Positions 43,090 to 52,696 of a stretch of 64,000 nucleotides of DNA are shown piece by piece. Below the pieces are notes generated by a model. The model saw only the letters and a list, made by a program, of their open reading frames with translations, searched no databases and had not been told where the DNA came from. The first letter of the stretch is position 1. Every line of letters begins with the position of its first letter. A program made the position numbers and the translations under genes. Source of the DNA: Macrococcoides caseolyticum (GTDB taxonomy: Bacteria; Bacillota; Bacilli; Staphylococcales; Staphylococcaceae); the NCBI RefSeq assembly GCF_002902665.1, contig NZ_PPRM01000104.1, forward strand, positions 1-64,000, in the 5' to 3' direction.

Positions 43090-46011
43090 TTATTTAACCT
43101 CCTTCTTATTACGTTCCAGTACAATTGTCTGCTTATTGTTAATTGTAGAAGAACGGTTGCAAGTGTAATAGATAATTTGATTATGCTGCTGTTTAAGCAT
43201 ATATTCAAGTATACGCTCACGTCTGTTTTTATCAAAGTGAACAAACGCATCGTCAATAATGATTGGGAATGGATAATATCTTCTTAATGAATGAATTAAA
43301 CTCAGTCTTAATGCTATATACAATAACTCTTTCGTAGACTGTGACAATTCTGTCGGATGATACACTTGTCCATCAGCAGCCATAGTTGTCAGGTGTTCAT
43401 CATAAACAATCTTCGTGTATCGTCCTTCAGTTAGATAGGTAAAGATTTCTGTCGCATCATCAATAACGAACGGCATGCGTTCTTCACGTACCTCTTTAAT
43501 ATGCGCCTGAATTAACGTATCAATATAATTTACAGATAAATATGTTGCCACGAGTTTATTAAATTGATTGTTCTTTATTTCATATTTAAACTTCAGTCTT
43601 GATAACGTATCATCGTCACATATTTGATGCATTGCATGTTCCAGTTCTCTTAACTGTTGCTGCACATTACTGCGTTCATCAGCCAAAGATTTAATATGTG
43701 CATTAATATCTATCAACTGCTCATTCAGTATGGCTGCCGGCACTTCAGCAAGATTCGTATTATCCTCATACGTGAATGCTTGATTTCTAAGCATTTCACT
43801 TAAAACATTAAAACGCTCTAAATTTGTGTTATAACTCACGTATTCAGCCTCTTTAGCATAATAACTTGAAGTATCCTCTACTCCTGCTTCTTCAAACAAT
43901 GCATGCTGCTCATCAATATTCTGCTGTAACGATGCATTAATAATTTTGATTTCTTTCTTTAATAAATCTCGTTGATCTGCATTTTTACTGTACTGGAATT
44001 TCTCTTTCTCATCCGTCGTTAACATATTCTTTAGGTCATGGAATATAGAAGCTGCCTCTGTTTTCACAGGTAATTTCGGAATAAGCGTTAATATGCTCTG
44101 ATCGAATGTAGCAAGACGCCCTTTCATTTCCTCAATTTTCGCATTACACTTTGAAATTTCATCATGAATGCGTACAATTTTATGAATCGCACGATATGCA
44201 GAAGTTAATCGGTTATTCGGATAGTTGCTCTCTATTTTAAGTGCTGTTTTGTATTGCTTGAGCAATTGATGTGTCGCTTCAATCTCTTTATGTGAAATGT
44301 CTAAATGTTGCTTTAAAGCTTCTTTTTGAGACTGCTCGCGATTTAGCTGCGTGACAACATTTGATAAATTATGGCGTAATACTTTTTGTTCATTTAAATC
44401 AAAGGATAAATCAAAGTCATGTTCAAGTTTATAAATATTATCCTCTAATTGTTTTACTTCATCTGCCAGCTCATCATTGAAGCGTACGTCCGGCTTTTTA
44501 TTGAATATAAGCATCAGTAATGCAATCACACATACGACTGAGAATATACTGCCTGGTATCCATAGTGCATTCATAAAGCTATAGACAAGTGCTACAACAC
44601 TAATGACTGTCGTTATCGCATAGATTGTCTGCTGCAGCTTATGTTTCTTGAGTTCACGTGTTTCATAAGCTGTTGCTTCTTCGCTCAATTTACGAAAAAG
44701 CTTCGATTTACTTTCAAGTTCCTTACGCTCATCGTGCAGTTCCTGCGCTTTGTTAAAACGTTCGTCGTGTACTTTCTCTTTATTTAACGCTTTAGATTCA
44801 TCAGATAATCTATCTACATTCAACGTGACAAATTGCAGTTCTCTGTTAATTTGTGTACGTTCGAGTTCTTGTTTCTCAAGCTCATTTATTGCTTCAGTGA
44901 TATCAGATTGAATTTTCTGATTCAGTTCGACTGTTTCAAATTTCTGCCATCCGATATCCTGCATTAAAGTATTCATTTCAGTCGTCAATGCATCGCGTTG
45001 CTGTACTAAACTTCGAATATCACCATGCAGCTGTTTAATCGGATGTTCTCTTTTGATAATGTCTCTTGAAGCTTCAATCAAGTGTTCGGGTAATAGTTGA
45101 ATACTATCCATCTCTGATGTTATTTGGCTTAACTTCTCTTCACGTAGCTCAAGATCCTTACTTAATTTCTGGGCTTGATGCTTCAACGTCTCAAATCGAT
45201 TAATTCCTTGCTCAGGAAAGTGCGGCGGCTCTATGTTTAATTGTATTTCTAAAGCTTTCCATTCCTGTGCTTGACTCTGATATTTAATTTCTCTTTCTTT
45301 ATGTCCTTTAACTTCTTCAAGTTCTTTAATTTGCAATTCAATATGTTCAACTCTTCTAGAATCTTTCTGATACGTATCATATATTTGTGCATAGTGTAAT
45401 TTTATATCATCCTGTGCTCTTATATCTGCTTCAAGCTGCTGTAATTCTCTTGCTTTCTCAAAAATGATACCAGTATCTTCATCAGTATTAAATAAACGTA
45501 CTTGTTCCTCATTTATCGTCCTTTGTAAATCTGTAAATTCCGTAGAACCGAATGAGCCTGCCTGAAGTAAGTAAGCTTCAAGTTTTTCTTGTGTCAGTTT
45601 ACGATGTACTTCTTGCAAACCAAGTACATCAAATGAAAATATTGATTTATATGTATCTTTTTTCATGTAATTCATGAGTTGATTAAACCATTCAATCGAT
45701 TTCTCTACACCATCATGAATGACTTTTACCTTTTCTTTACCGTGAACAAACACACGTTCAATCTTAATCGTAGTACCATCTATATGTTCCAGTTCTATAT
45801 TACCACCATATTGAGGTGCGAATCTCGGTTCTAGACGCGGTTCATACTCACCATCTTTCGGAAAACCGAAGAGTAATGCGTGTATAAATGCCTGCATTGT
45901 AGATTTACCAGCTTCATTCTCTCCGAAGATCTGAACAAACTCGTGATTGAACTGAAACTTTCGATGTTCTAACCTTCCATATCCATATATTTCTAAAGTC
46001 TTAATCTTCAT
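43090..46011 (-). CDS. yhaN: YhaN-like AAA ATPase, SbcC/Rad50-related
   Basis: About 973 residues from the ATG behind AAAGGTGACCGCC. N-terminal Walker A GENEAGKSTMQAF (about 31-43), a very long coiled coil interrupted near 455-500 by two hydrophobic stretches (IYAITTVISVVALVYSFM and IPGSIFSVVCVIALLMLIF), and C-terminal Walker B PFPIIIDDAFVHFD (about 920). It partners YhaO as an Mre11-Rad50-like complex. The paired central hydrophobic segments suggest a membrane-tethered hinge, unlike classical SbcC. Confidence 0.92.
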   Translation of the reverse strand: MKIKTLEIYGYGRLEHRKFQFNHEFVQIFGENEAGKSTMQAFIHALLFGFPKDGEYEPRLEPRFAPQYGGNIELEHIDGTTIKIERVFVHGKEKVKVIHDGVEKSIEWFNQLMNYMKKDTYKSIFSFDVLGLQEVHRKLTQEKLEAYLLQAGSFGSTEFTDLQRTINEEQVRLFNTDEDTGIIFEKARELQQLEADIRAQDDIKLHYAQIYDTYQKDSRRVEHIELQIKELEEVKGHKEREIKYQSQAQEWKALEIQLNIEPPHFPEQGINRFETLKHQAQKLSKDLELREEKLSQITSEMDSIQLLPEHLIEASRDIIKREHPIKQLHGDIRSLVQQRDALTTEMNTLMQDIGWQKFETVELNQKIQSDITEAINELEKQELERTQINRELQFVTLNVDRLSDESKALNKEKVHDERFNKAQELHDERKELESKSKLFRKLSEEATAYETRELKKHKLQQTIYAITTVISVVALVYSFMNALWIPGSIFSVVCVIALLMLIFNKKPDVRFNDELADEVKQLEDNIYKLEHDFDLSFDLNEQKVLRHNLSNVVTQLNREQSQKEALKQHLDISHKEIEATHQLLKQYKTALKIESNYPNNRLTSAYRAIHKIVRIHDEISKCNAKIEEMKGRLATFDQSILTLIPKLPVKTEAASIFHDLKNMLTTDEKEKFQYSKNADQRDLLKKEIKIINASLQQNIDEQHALFEEAGVEDTSSYYAKEAEYVSYNTNLERFNVLSEMLRNQAFTYEDNTNLAEVPAAILNEQLIDINAHIKSLADERSNVQQQLRELEHAMHQICDDDTLSRLKFKYEIKNNQFNKLVATYLSVNYIDTLIQAHIKEVREERMPFVIDDATEIFTYLTEGRYTKIVYDEHLTTMAADGQVYHPTELSQSTKELLYIALRLSLIHSLRRYYPFPIIIDDAFVHFDKNRRERILEYMLKQQHNQIIYYTCNRSSTINNKQTIVLERNKKEVK

Positions 46012-47185
46012 GGCGGTCACCTTTCATCAACATTTTGAGATGCGCTTCTCCATAATCTATCAACCGCTCTGTATTAACCTCACCAAAAGAGACAAATTTC
46101 TGGATGTAGGATTGTTGTACAGGTTCTTTCGCTAGTGTTAAATAAGACAAATCATGAAGGACATCACTAAACTCATCTTTTAATGTATGTGGTGCGTGCT
46201 TTTCATCGGTATAAATGTCATCTATCCATACAAATTGCTCTTCTGCCATCTCTGCAATTTGAATCTGTTCCTTTATTTGCGCTAACATTTGCTGATCTAT
46301 TAAAGTCTCACCGTCATTTTTAAGCGTTAAACGATAAAGTTGTCTGCCGTTTGTACGCACGGATTGTTTAAATGCTTCAATCTCCTGGTACACTGCGTGG
46401 CGCTCAATACTCGTTAAGTTTAATACTGTCTCGTGGAATGTAATCATGTTTACCGGCACAAAAGTCGCATTCAGCTGACTGCTATCTCCTTCAACATACA
46501 TGTATCCACTATCTCCACTTTCCATAAAGCTTGTTGCCTGAAGCTTACCAGGGTAATGCATATGCGGCAGTTCGTTTAAGGTCATATGCCTATTAAAACC
46601 ACCAAGTGCCCAATAATGATATAATTTGCGATTCAATTCCTCGATATGAAATTCTGTATGTGTGTCTTCCCCTTTTAACTTGTGATGTAAACCATTCAAT
46701 ATGCCAATATGAATAGTCTGATTAACTTCATTTACAGGATACTGATCGAGCTTATACTCATAATGAGAATGTTCTTTATAACTGAACCCATGAAAGAATA
46801 CACGTGATTTGTTTTTCGTAACAAGTTCATAAGTTTGAACTTCATCAGAGAAAACAATTACATTATCAGGAAACTTATAAAATGATTGCATGGACATATT
46901 GTCCTCTATACCCTGTATATAATAAACGTAGATATTCTCTTCCTTTAATCGGGCGAATTGCTTTGCAGCGTAATCATCGGCTTTAATGTTACGATTTTTA
47001 CTTGAAAATAAATTTCCACTTATAATAATAAAATCAACTTTCTTTTCAATCGCATCATCGACAACGCGTTTTAAACTTTGAAAGCTTGAATTACGAATCG
47101 ACTTCATTATATATTCAGGAACATTTCCAACTAACTGAAACGGTTCATCTAATCGTATGTCTGAGCAATGTATAAATTTAATCAT
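46001..47185 (-). CDS. yhaO: YhaO metallophosphoesterase, Mre11/SbcD-like nuclease
   Basis: About 394 residues; the second of adjacent ATGs has the better spacing from GTGAGGG. The N-terminal calcineurin-like phosphoesterase domain begins KFIHCSDIRLDEPF, with DFIIISGNLFSSKNRN (about 52) and a later HIGILNGLHHK (about 165). The usual GDLFD metal site reads SGNLF, an Asp-to-Asn change as in some YhaO proteins. A C-terminal capping domain follows. Overlaps yhaN by 11 bases. Confidence 0.9.
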   Translation of the reverse strand: MIKFIHCSDIRLDEPFQLVGNVPEYIMKSIRNSSFQSLKRVVDDAIEKKVDFIIISGNLFSSKNRNIKADDYAAKQFARLKEENIYVYYIQGIEDNMSMQSFYKFPDNVIVFSDEVQTYELVTKNKSRVFFHGFSYKEHSHYEYKLDQYPVNEVNQTIHIGILNGLHHKLKGEDTHTEFHIEELNRKLYHYWALGGFNRHMTLNELPHMHYPGKLQATSFMESGDSGYMYVEGDSSQLNATFVPVNMITFHETVLNLTSIERHAVYQEIEAFKQSVRTNGRQLYRLTLKNDGETLIDQQMLAQIKEQIQIAEMAEEQFVWIDDIYTDEKHAPHTLKDEFSDVLHDLSYLTLAKEPVQQSYIQKFVSFGEVNTERLIDYGEAHLKMLMKGDRHED

Positions 47186-47286
47186 CATAACCCTCACTTT
47201 AATTGATACTCTAATTTTACAACAAAATCATATATATATGTAATGAAACTACAAAATCGTCTATATTTATAATCTTCATTCATAAA

Positions 47287-47335
47287 AAACTCATCCATAA
47301 GATAAGCATTATCGTCATATCTTACGGATGAGTTT
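47287..47335 (-). terminator. Terminator after hemZ-like gene
   Basis: AAACTCATCC-A-TAAGATA / TATCTTA-C-GGATGAGTTT with a T-run on the minus strand; it separates hemZ from yhaO. Confidence 0.82.
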
Positions 47336-47345
47336 CGAATATTAT

Positions 47346-48815
47346 TTATTTGTCTTTTTGATCATAAAGCAGGTTCAGTTTATCAATTTTCTGATGTGTA
47401 TAATCTTTATATGTCTTATTGTAGCTCTTTGGATCTTTAGGGTTTAAATAGTTTTCAATCTTCCCGGTCTCTGGATGAATCAGCTTGCTGGAGGCCCCAC
47501 ATCCGATTCCGATAATCGTCTGTACTTCTTCCATAATCAAGATGTTATAGAGCGATGCTTCTCCTGCTTTAGAATAACCGATATTCTCAAGATTACCGAG
47601 AATGTTCTTCTGACGGTATAAATAGTAAGGGATATAATCATGCTGTTCAGCGAAAGTTTTTGTCAAATTCATCATATATATAATTTCATCTCGTGCTGCA
47701 ACTGGATACTTCGATTTATTACGTGTCATCTCGCTCGCTGTCTTAAAACTTAACGTGTGCACTGTAAGCGATTCAGGATTCAGCTTCTTAGTTTCATTCA
47801 GCGAATGGATTACTTCTTTGCGCGTTTCGTTCGGTAAGCCAATAATCAGATCCATATTGATGTTATTCATATGATATTCACGAGATAACTTGAATTTATC
47901 GATTGTTTCCTGCACACTATGATGACGACCAATTGCCTTTAAAGTTTCATCGGTAAAGCTTTGTGGATTAATGCTGATACGATTGATATCAAATGCATTA
48001 AGCATTTCTAATGTCGCTTCATCGATTGTATCCGGACGTCCTGCTTCAACAGTAAGCTCTCGCACATGTGTCATATCAAAGTGTGTATACACCGCTTCCA
48101 GTAACAACTTTAAATCTTGTGCACTGATAGAAGTGGGTGTCCCTCCACCGAAATAGATAGATGTTACTTTAATATCATGCACTTTAAGCCACTCACCGAT
48201 ATGTTCAATTTCATATAGTAATCCAACAAGGAACTCTGGCACGTCATTTTTATGGACTTGAATTGCATATGCCGGAAATGTACAATATGCACACTTCGTC
48301 GGACAGAATGGAATACCGATATAGATGCTGACTTCCTGCTCTAGCTCATATAGGTCTGGAAGTGCGTTAAGCTGCGTCTTCGTGATACGGTCCATCAGTT
48401 CAAGCTTGTCATCTGCAACCAAATAGTCACGCTTCAATCTTTGTTTAATAGCATTGTCTGAATGTCCTTGTTTTAAATATTTGTGATATAGCTTAAGGGG
48501 TCTGATACCTGTCAATGTGCCCCAGCTCTGTGTTATACCGGTATGTGCGGTTAATATTTCAATCAACGTCTCACCGAGCGCCTGCTTCATTGCACGTTTA
48601 TCTGTCTGTTTGCGTTCAGCACGCTGTGTATAAGTAGTACCTTCTATCGTCAATGTTGTTGTCACAAGAGTGCAGCTCTCCTGATTGATATTTATGGTAA
48701 TGCTGTTATCCCCTTGACCTTCGAATAAATACGCATCTTCGAAATAGAGATTCAGTATATTGCGAATATAGAGCTGCAGCTGTTCAAACTGATCGTGTTC
48801 TAAATAAAATTTCAT
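47346..48815 (-). CDS. hemZ: HemZ-like radical SAM protein
   Basis: A 489-residue protein with an N-terminal extension (1-160) and a radical SAM core. The 4Fe-4S motif is FCPTKCAYCTF, with Cys171, Cys175 and Cys178. IYFGGGTPTSI (about 221) and INPQSF (about 283) belong to the HemN/HemW class. HemZ was described as an oxygen-independent coproporphyrinogen dehydrogenase, but the class includes heme chaperones (HemW). With CgoX present it is not obviously needed for aerobic heme synthesis. Monocistronic. Confidence 0.85.
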   Translation of the reverse strand: MKFYLEHDQFEQLQLYIRNILNLYFEDAYLFEGQGDNSITININQESCTLVTTTLTIEGTTYTQRAERKQTDKRAMKQALGETLIEILTAHTGITQSWGTLTGIRPLKLYHKYLKQGHSDNAIKQRLKRDYLVADDKLELMDRITKTQLNALPDLYELEQEVSIYIGIPFCPTKCAYCTFPAYAIQVHKNDVPEFLVGLLYEIEHIGEWLKVHDIKVTSIYFGGGTPTSISAQDLKLLLEAVYTHFDMTHVRELTVEAGRPDTIDEATLEMLNAFDINRISINPQSFTDETLKAIGRHHSVQETIDKFKLSREYHMNNINMDLIIGLPNETRKEVIHSLNETKKLNPESLTVHTLSFKTASEMTRNKSKYPVAARDEIIYMMNLTKTFAEQHDYIPYYLYRQKNILGNLENIGYSKAGEASLYNILIMEEVQTIIGIGCGASSKLIHPETGKIENYLNPKDPKSYNKTYKDYTHQKIDKLNLLYDQKDK

Positions 48816-48837
48816 AATCTACCTCTCTTGCACTATG

Positions 48838-48874
48838 CAAAAACCGAACAGTGCGAAATATCTGCACTGTTCGG
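48838..48874 (-). terminator. Terminator after the YlbF-family gene
   Basis: CCGAACAGTGC-(9)-GCACTGTTCGG, 11-bp stem, then five T on the minus strand. Confidence 0.88.
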
Positions 48875-48905
48875 ATATATTAAATATTATTATCCATATA
48901 AAGCA

Positions 48906-49262
48906 TTAATCTTCAGCTTTAACACCATATAATTCTTCTAAAGGTTTCATGATGATGCGGTTTAATTCTTGAATAATAAAGCTCATACGTTGTTCAGCTT
49001 CCATTAATTTCGAGATATTTTCATCTTTTTCAATTAATTCAGCTGAAGATTGTGCTTTATTTAAATCTTCTTCAGTAATTTCTTGACCTGACATTTGTTT
49101 TTCTTGAAGTGTTAATTGAATTTCTCTGAATTCATCGAAGATTTTCTTTGATTCAGGGTTATTGTTAACGGCTTCATAATGATTCTTAATCGCATTATAT
49201 TCATCACTCTGACGTAATGAACTTTCTAATTTATTCGCTTCATCATAAATATTAACAGACAT
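48906..49262 (-). CDS. yheA: YheA-like protein of the YlbF/YmcA family
   Basis: About 118 residues; the second ATG has ideal spacing from AAAGGAG. All-helical, with the family pattern [20 protein letters not shown] at the start and [20 protein letters not shown] near the C-terminus. YlbF/YmcA relatives act in RNase Y complexes and competence; YheA itself has no proven role. Lies downstream of yheB as in B. subtilis. Confidence 0.88.
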   Translation of the reverse strand: MSVNIYDEANKLESSLRQSDEYNAIKNHYEAVNNNPESKKIFDEFREIQLTLQEKQMSGQEITEEDLNKAQSSAELIEKDENISKLMEAEQRMSFIIQELNRIIMKPLEELYGVKAED

Positions 49263-49316
49263 ATTCATTCTCCTTTATGTTTAATGTTCCTAATCAATAT
49301 ACCACGAATACAAATA

Positions 49317-50447
49317 TTATACAAAAATCGCGATTATCCCCTGTAAGATACCGATAATACCGCCTAAGAGAAAGCCAAGCATTGTGATTAACTTCAATTC
49401 TTTATTCGATATTTCAATAACGAGCTGTTCAAGGAATGAAAGTTCAAAATTATCAATCTGGTCCTTAATGATTTCAGCAATACGAATCTTCTCTAAGATG
49501 ACTGCAACATTGTCAGCTGTCTTCGTCATTATATAATGAATTAAACGGTCTCCACCTTCAGCTTCAATGTAATGAAACACCTTCGGTACAAGCGTATAGA
49601 GCGGTGTCTTCATATAATAATCAATATGCATTGCACGCACAATATTTGTATTTAGCTCACCTTTGAAATGAGCGATATCTTGTGCAGCAACTAAAGCTTC
49701 CGGCGTCATCGCCATTATACGTGCGTATTCTTTTTTAAGCTCCGTTTCAATGATGGATCTAATTTTAGGCTCTTCACTTAAAGCATTTGCCTCTTTTATA
49801 ACACGGTCTGCAATCATCTCCTGCGTCATAAACATTTGAATCATGCTGACAAACCTTCCCTTCTCCATAAAAAAGCGGTCGATCATCTGCATAATATCGT
49901 TGTATCCTGATTCGCTATTAACGTAAGCTCTGAGCTTTTCAATGATCATTGTAGGTGCCGCTTCAACCTTACTGTCTATCTTATCCTTTAAATCTTGTGG
50001 AAGTAATGCATCGATAGATTGAGACTGATACATCTGAATCTTCTCTTCAAGCAGTTCATTTACCTTATCGCGAACCTTTTTCTCAGCAACATTTGTAATA
50101 TCAATGTTAAAACGTTGTGCAAAGTCATCAATGCTATACTGTCCTTCTTTTAAAGCCTGAACTTGTTTATTCAGCATACTTTTTAACAGCGCTTCAGTCT
50201 GACTTGTCATTAATCTCTCTTTAAATACTTCAGGTGTGAGTAAATGATGTGTGACCATCTCTCCAATCTTCAGTGAGAGTTCATTGCGTCTTTTCGGTAT
50301 CAATCCTGGGGTAAATGGGAGCTGCTTCCCAAACAGAAATTTCGGTTCAAACGGTCTGAATAACATCTTTATCGCAATAAAATTTGTAAATCCACCAATC
50401 AACGAGCCGATAAAGCCCATAAATAATATTATTCCTAATACGTACAA
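49317..50447 (-). CDS. yheB: DUF445 membrane protein, YheB-like
   Basis: A 376-residue protein with helices at both ends: residues about 2-22 (ILFMGFIGSLIGGFTNFIAI) and about 352-373 (ITMLGFLLGGIIGILQGIIA). A long soluble helical middle of about 320 residues lies between. Family-typical LFRPFEPKFLFGKQLPFTPGL follows the first helix. The start is TTG behind AAAAAGGTGATGAA. Biochemical role unknown. In operon order with yheA. Confidence 0.88.
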   Translation of the reverse strand: MYVLGIILFMGFIGSLIGGFTNFIAIKMLFRPFEPKFLFGKQLPFTPGLIPKRRNELSLKIGEMVTHHLLTPEVFKERLMTSQTEALLKSMLNKQVQALKEGQYSIDDFAQRFNIDITNVAEKKVRDKVNELLEEKIQMYQSQSIDALLPQDLKDKIDSKVEAAPTMIIEKLRAYVNSESGYNDIMQMIDRFFMEKGRFVSMIQMFMTQEMIADRVIKEANALSEEPKIRSIIETELKKEYARIMAMTPEALVAAQDIAHFKGELNTNIVRAMHIDYYMKTPLYTLVPKVFHYIEAEGGDRLIHYIMTKTADNVAVILEKIRIAEIIKDQIDNFELSFLEQLVIEISNKELKLITMLGFLLGGIIGILQGIIAIFV

Positions 50448-50536
50448 TTCATCACCTTTTTCTATAATCTTTCATTACAATAGTTTATACCACTCTGTTC
50501 CAAAAACAAACCAGGAGACACCATTCTAATAAAATA

Positions 50537-50570
50537 GCGAGACAAGTGTCATTAAGCCACCTTGTCTCGC
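50537..50570 (-). terminator. Terminator after the XRE regulator gene
   Basis: GCGAGACAAG-(14)-CTTGTCTCGC with TATTTTATT after it on the minus strand. Confidence 0.8.
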
Positions 50571-50581
50571 CTATAAATTAA

Positions 50582-51046
50582 TTATACAGTGATCAGCTGT
50601 TCGTTTCTTTTCTTGTTGTAGAACATTTCTGCTTCACGTGCCTTATTAGAACCATATAATGGTTGCATAGAACCATCTAATACACGATAAAGGTTCGAAA
50701 TCTTATTTTGCTGAAGAATGATATCACGATCTGCTTCAATCGTTGTCCACCATAATTCATTTTTATTATCTTGATCCGGATATGCACAAGCACCTCTTGA
50801 GATTACTTGAATGACCTCTAGAGGGTCTCCACCTAACGTATTTTGCAGTACTTCAGAATCTCTGAATAATGCGCAAAGTGACACGCACGTTGTCCAGTTT
50901 GGAAGTACACGCTCTTTTTCAATCTGAACTAGTGTCTTCTTAGACAATCCGATAGTTTGTGCCATTGTATCTTGAGTGTATCCCGCTTCGATACGAACCA
51001 TTTTAAACTTTGTTTGTAATAAATCTGTAAATTGTTGCTTATCCAT
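50582..51046 (-). CDS. XRE-family transcriptional regulator
   Basis: A 154-residue protein. N-terminal Cro/CI-type helix-turn-helix at about 13-45 (YTQDTMAQTIGLSKKTLVQI then EKERVLPNW). The C-terminal 90 residues (LWWTTIEADRDIILQQNKIS...) do not match a ligand domain I know. The HTH is of the YozG/chromosomal type, not phage, and no phage genes are near. Targets unknown. RBS AAAGGTC. Confidence 0.82.
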   Translation of the reverse strand: MDKQQFTDLLQTKFKMVRIEAGYTQDTMAQTIGLSKKTLVQIEKERVLPNWTTCVSLCALFRDSEVLQNTLGGDPLEVIQVISRGACAYPDQDNKNELWWTTIEADRDIILQQNKISNLYRVLDGSMQPLYGSNKAREAEMFYNKKRNEQLITV

Positions 51047-51163
51047 GCTTCTACGACCTTTCTTGTATATATTATTATGTTTAGATTGTTCATTTAATAA
51101 AATAGAAATAATACACTATTCATTTAAGGGACTTTACCATCTTAATATAATTTACAAAAAATT

Positions 51164-51195
51164 AAAAGAGGAAAACCTCATGATTTTCCTCTTTT
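51164..51195. terminator. Terminator after the dicarboxylate/glutamate symporter gene
   Basis: AAAAGAGGAAAA-CCTCATGA-TTTTCCTCTTTT, between the symporter and the XRE gene; T-run on the minus strand. Confidence 0.85.
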
Positions 51196-51222
51196 CTTAT
51201 AAATTTTACTTCTTAGACAAAT

Positions 51223-52518
51223 TTATGCAACTTTTTTTACAAGTTTTTGCTTTTCTCTTTCATTAATGACCACCGCGCATGCAGCATCACCTGAAATATT
51301 TACTGCTGTTCGTGTCATGTCTAATAGACGATCGATTCCTAAGATAATACCGATTGCTGCTGGATTAAGCCCAACAGAAGTAAGGACCATCGCAAGCATT
51401 ACAAGTCCCACACCCGGTACACCTGCTGTACCGATCGTGGCAATTACAGCAATTGCGACAACTGTAACCATCTGCATAATAGTTAAATCTACACCAGATA
51501 TTTGAGCGATAAAGATCGTTGCAACCCCCTGCATAATTGCTGTTCCATCCATATTGATCGTGGCGCCAAGTGGTTGAACGAAAGAAGAGATTTCTTTACG
51601 TACACCTAAATTATCTTGAGCGCATTCTAATGATATTGGCAATGTTGCATTGGAACTCGAAGAGCTAAAGCCTACAGTCATTGCAGGTGCGAAACCTTTA
51701 AAGAACCATATTGGACTACGTCTCGCTAAAAACTTGATAGCCCCACCATATACTAGAATCATATGTAAGAAAAGCGCTAATAATACGACAAAGAAATACA
51801 TTCCAAGCTGTTTAATCGCACCAAAACCGGCATTAGTAAATGCTGTTGCAACTAAACCAAATGTACCGATTGGTGCAAAGTATTGCATTATTGCTGTGAC
51901 GATGAACATCAATATATCGTTTGTCTGTTCAAAAAGCAGCTTTACTGCACTTACCTTTTCGCCGAGTGCAATCATGCCGATGCCGATAAATATGGCGAAA
52001 GTAATCACTTGCAGCATGTTTGTTTCACTCATCGCGAGTACTGGATTTTTAGGAATCAAGTTGATCAAAGTCTGATCGAAAGTCTGCTGCACGGACGTTC
52101 CTTCCGCTTCCGCTGCTTTTTCTTTTTGTTTCTGCTCTAACGCGTATTTCTTCACATCATCACTATTTAACAGATCTGCCTTACCTGTACCAGGTTTAAA
52201 CACGAGAGCTAAACACATCGCAAGTGTGATTGCGAGTGCTGTCGTTACTAAAAAGAAACCCAATGTCTTTAGACCAATAGATCCCAGATGCTTTGGATCC
52301 CCTACTCCTACGACACCAAGTACAATTGACACAAAAACAACCGGCACTACAAGCATGAAGATTAAGTTCAAGAAGATTTGTCCGATAACATTAAATACGT
52401 ATTGATTAAACCATTTCACCCATGAAGCATCCTGATATAAATTAAAGATAGAACCTACAATAATACCGAATACCAATGCAATGATGATTTTAAGCGTCAT
52501 ATTTCCTTTAATTTTCAT
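51223..52518 (-). CDS. Dicarboxylate/glutamate:cation symporter (DAACS family)
   Basis: About 431 residues from the ATG behind AGAGGTGTGCGT. Eight helices and two hairpins of the GltPh fold. The serine-rich HP1 tip is GFSSSSSNATLP (about 285-296), the NMDGTA motif (about 325) coordinates cation, and GIDRLLDMTRTAVNISGDA (about 395-413) is the substrate site, with Asp and Arg-containing DMTRT. It takes up glutamate, aspartate or C4-dicarboxylates with protons or sodium; which one is not readable here. Confidence 0.93.
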   Translation of the reverse strand: MKIKGNMTLKIIIALVFGIIVGSIFNLYQDASWVKWFNQYVFNVIGQIFLNLIFMLVVPVVFVSIVLGVVGVGDPKHLGSIGLKTLGFFLVTTALAITLAMCLALVFKPGTGKADLLNSDDVKKYALEQKQKEKAAEAEGTSVQQTFDQTLINLIPKNPVLAMSETNMLQVITFAIFIGIGMIALGEKVSAVKLLFEQTNDILMFIVTAIMQYFAPIGTFGLVATAFTNAGFGAIKQLGMYFFVVLLALFLHMILVYGGAIKFLARRSPIWFFKGFAPAMTVGFSSSSSNATLPISLECAQDNLGVRKEISSFVQPLGATINMDGTAIMQGVATIFIAQISGVDLTIMQMVTVVAIAVIATIGTAGVPGVGLVMLAMVLTSVGLNPAAIGIILGIDRLLDMTRTAVNISGDAACAVVINEREKQKLVKKVA

Positions 52519-52696
52519 ACGCACACCTCTTTAACTGAATTTTCTAACAATTATATTTATAATTATAAATAAAGATTCACTATAAGTAAATAAGGTTTAC
52601 CTAATTTTCTAAAAAGTCGCACTTCGCTGCCATCACTATACATTTACCGACCTTTGATTAATAATAGAGATAATCATTATTTAAAGGGTGAACAAG

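Noticed and set aside
50976-51266. 96-residue frame on the plus strand opposite the XRE and symporter ends
   Set aside because: No ribosome site and it spans a clear terminator; chance AT-rich frame.
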